Source: Edaphosphingomonas laterariae
GTDB taxonomy: Bacteria > Pseudomonadota > Alphaproteobacteria > Sphingomonadales > Sphingomonadaceae
Reading direction: 5' to 3'
DNA: 34,928 bases
Assembly: GCF_900188165.1 (NCBI RefSeq)
Contig: NZ_FZOS01000031.1
Coordinates: 1 to 34,928, forward strand
This document shows, one piece after another, positions 34,836 to 34,928 of this stretch (position 1 is the first letter of the stretch; each line of letters starts with the position of its first letter). The position numbers and the translations under genes are program-made. The notes below the pieces were generated by a model. That model was given only the letters and a program-made list of their open reading frames with translations. It searched no databases and was not told where the DNA came from.

Positions 34836-34928
34836 TCAACGGCGGAGCAAAAGTCGGCCATTCGGCGGCGTAAAACCAGGCCACGGTGTTACATGCCGGG
34901 GGGAGTGGCGTGAGGGCGTAGCCCGAAG
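34834..34928. mobile_element. terminal part of an IS21-like element (runs off the window)
   Basis: From TGTCAACGG at 34834 to the edge the sequence is unrelated to the receptor. It carries two imperfect direct repeats, ggcggagcaaaagtcggcca (34841-34860) and ggcggcgtaaaaccaggcca (34864-34883), 15 of 20 bases alike. A TG-starting end and repeated internal 20-mers are characteristic of IS21-family ends. No transposase is in view because only 95 bases remain. The boundary and the family are inferred; the break in the receptor frame at the same point is direct observation. Confidence 0.5.

Noticed and set aside
1-34928. CRISPR array, anti-phage defence genes or rRNA
   Set aside because: No regularly spaced direct repeats, no Cas or defence-type proteins, and no rRNA-like sequence were seen.

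Overview
The window looks like chromosome of a high-GC alphaproteobacterium of the sphingomonad group. The reasons are a GC-rich palindromic repeat of the type common in sphingomonad intergenic regions, two TonB-dependent receptors of sphingomonad character, a phytase/receptor pair, a TamA with a long acidic and Pro/Ala-rich leader, and a small protein resembling the DUF5818 family. The genus cannot be fixed from this sequence alone.

Layout. 190-1371 is an exported protein of unknown function, followed by a gene-poor stretch with a paired REP-like inverted repeat (1612-1772). 1959-3993 (minus) is a tightly overlapping lemA-TPM-TPM operon. 4222-5502 (minus) is a Tat-exported GH1 beta-glycosidase with a candidate operator upstream. 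5747-6604 and 6666-7694 (minus) are an SDR and a luciferase-like flavin oxidoreductase. 7952-14325 (plus) is tamA-tamB, overlapping by one base. 14365-15420 (minus) and 15509-17818 (plus) are a lipoprotein beta-propeller phytase and a divergent TonB-dependent receptor, probably for phytate phosphate. A strong terminator follows. Then come purT (17983-19152) and a 3-ketosteroid-dehydrogenase-like flavoprotein (19253-20956). All of this reads as vertically inherited core or near-core sequence.

At 21213-21303 lies tRNA-Ser(GGA). A P4-type tyrosine integrase starts 180 bases after its 3' end, the classic left edge of an integrative genomic island. From there to the right edge the content is accessory: a DUF5818-like small protein, a dienelactone-hydrolase-family enzyme, an alpha/beta hydrolase domain (Abhydrolase_10-like) protein, an exported tannase/feruloyl-esterase-family enzyme, and a regulator built from two GntR winged-helix units. 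On the minus strand follows a set read as TonB receptor, amidase-signature protein, then a PKD-tailed serine hydrolase. I infer an outer-membrane uptake plus ester/amide hydrolysis island for an unknown bulky substrate.

The island shows decay as well as novelty. The amidase has Leu where the family's nucleophilic Ser should be. The receptor loses its N-terminus at about 34834, where an IS21-like repeat-bearing end begins and runs off the window. The double-GntR gene has a perfect 12-bp inverted repeat (arms 42 bp apart) directly before its ribosome binding site. The most interesting targets are the duplicated GntR regulator with its operator, the PKD-tailed hydrolase, and the Ser-less amidase. 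All statements about identity come from reading motifs; no database search was run.
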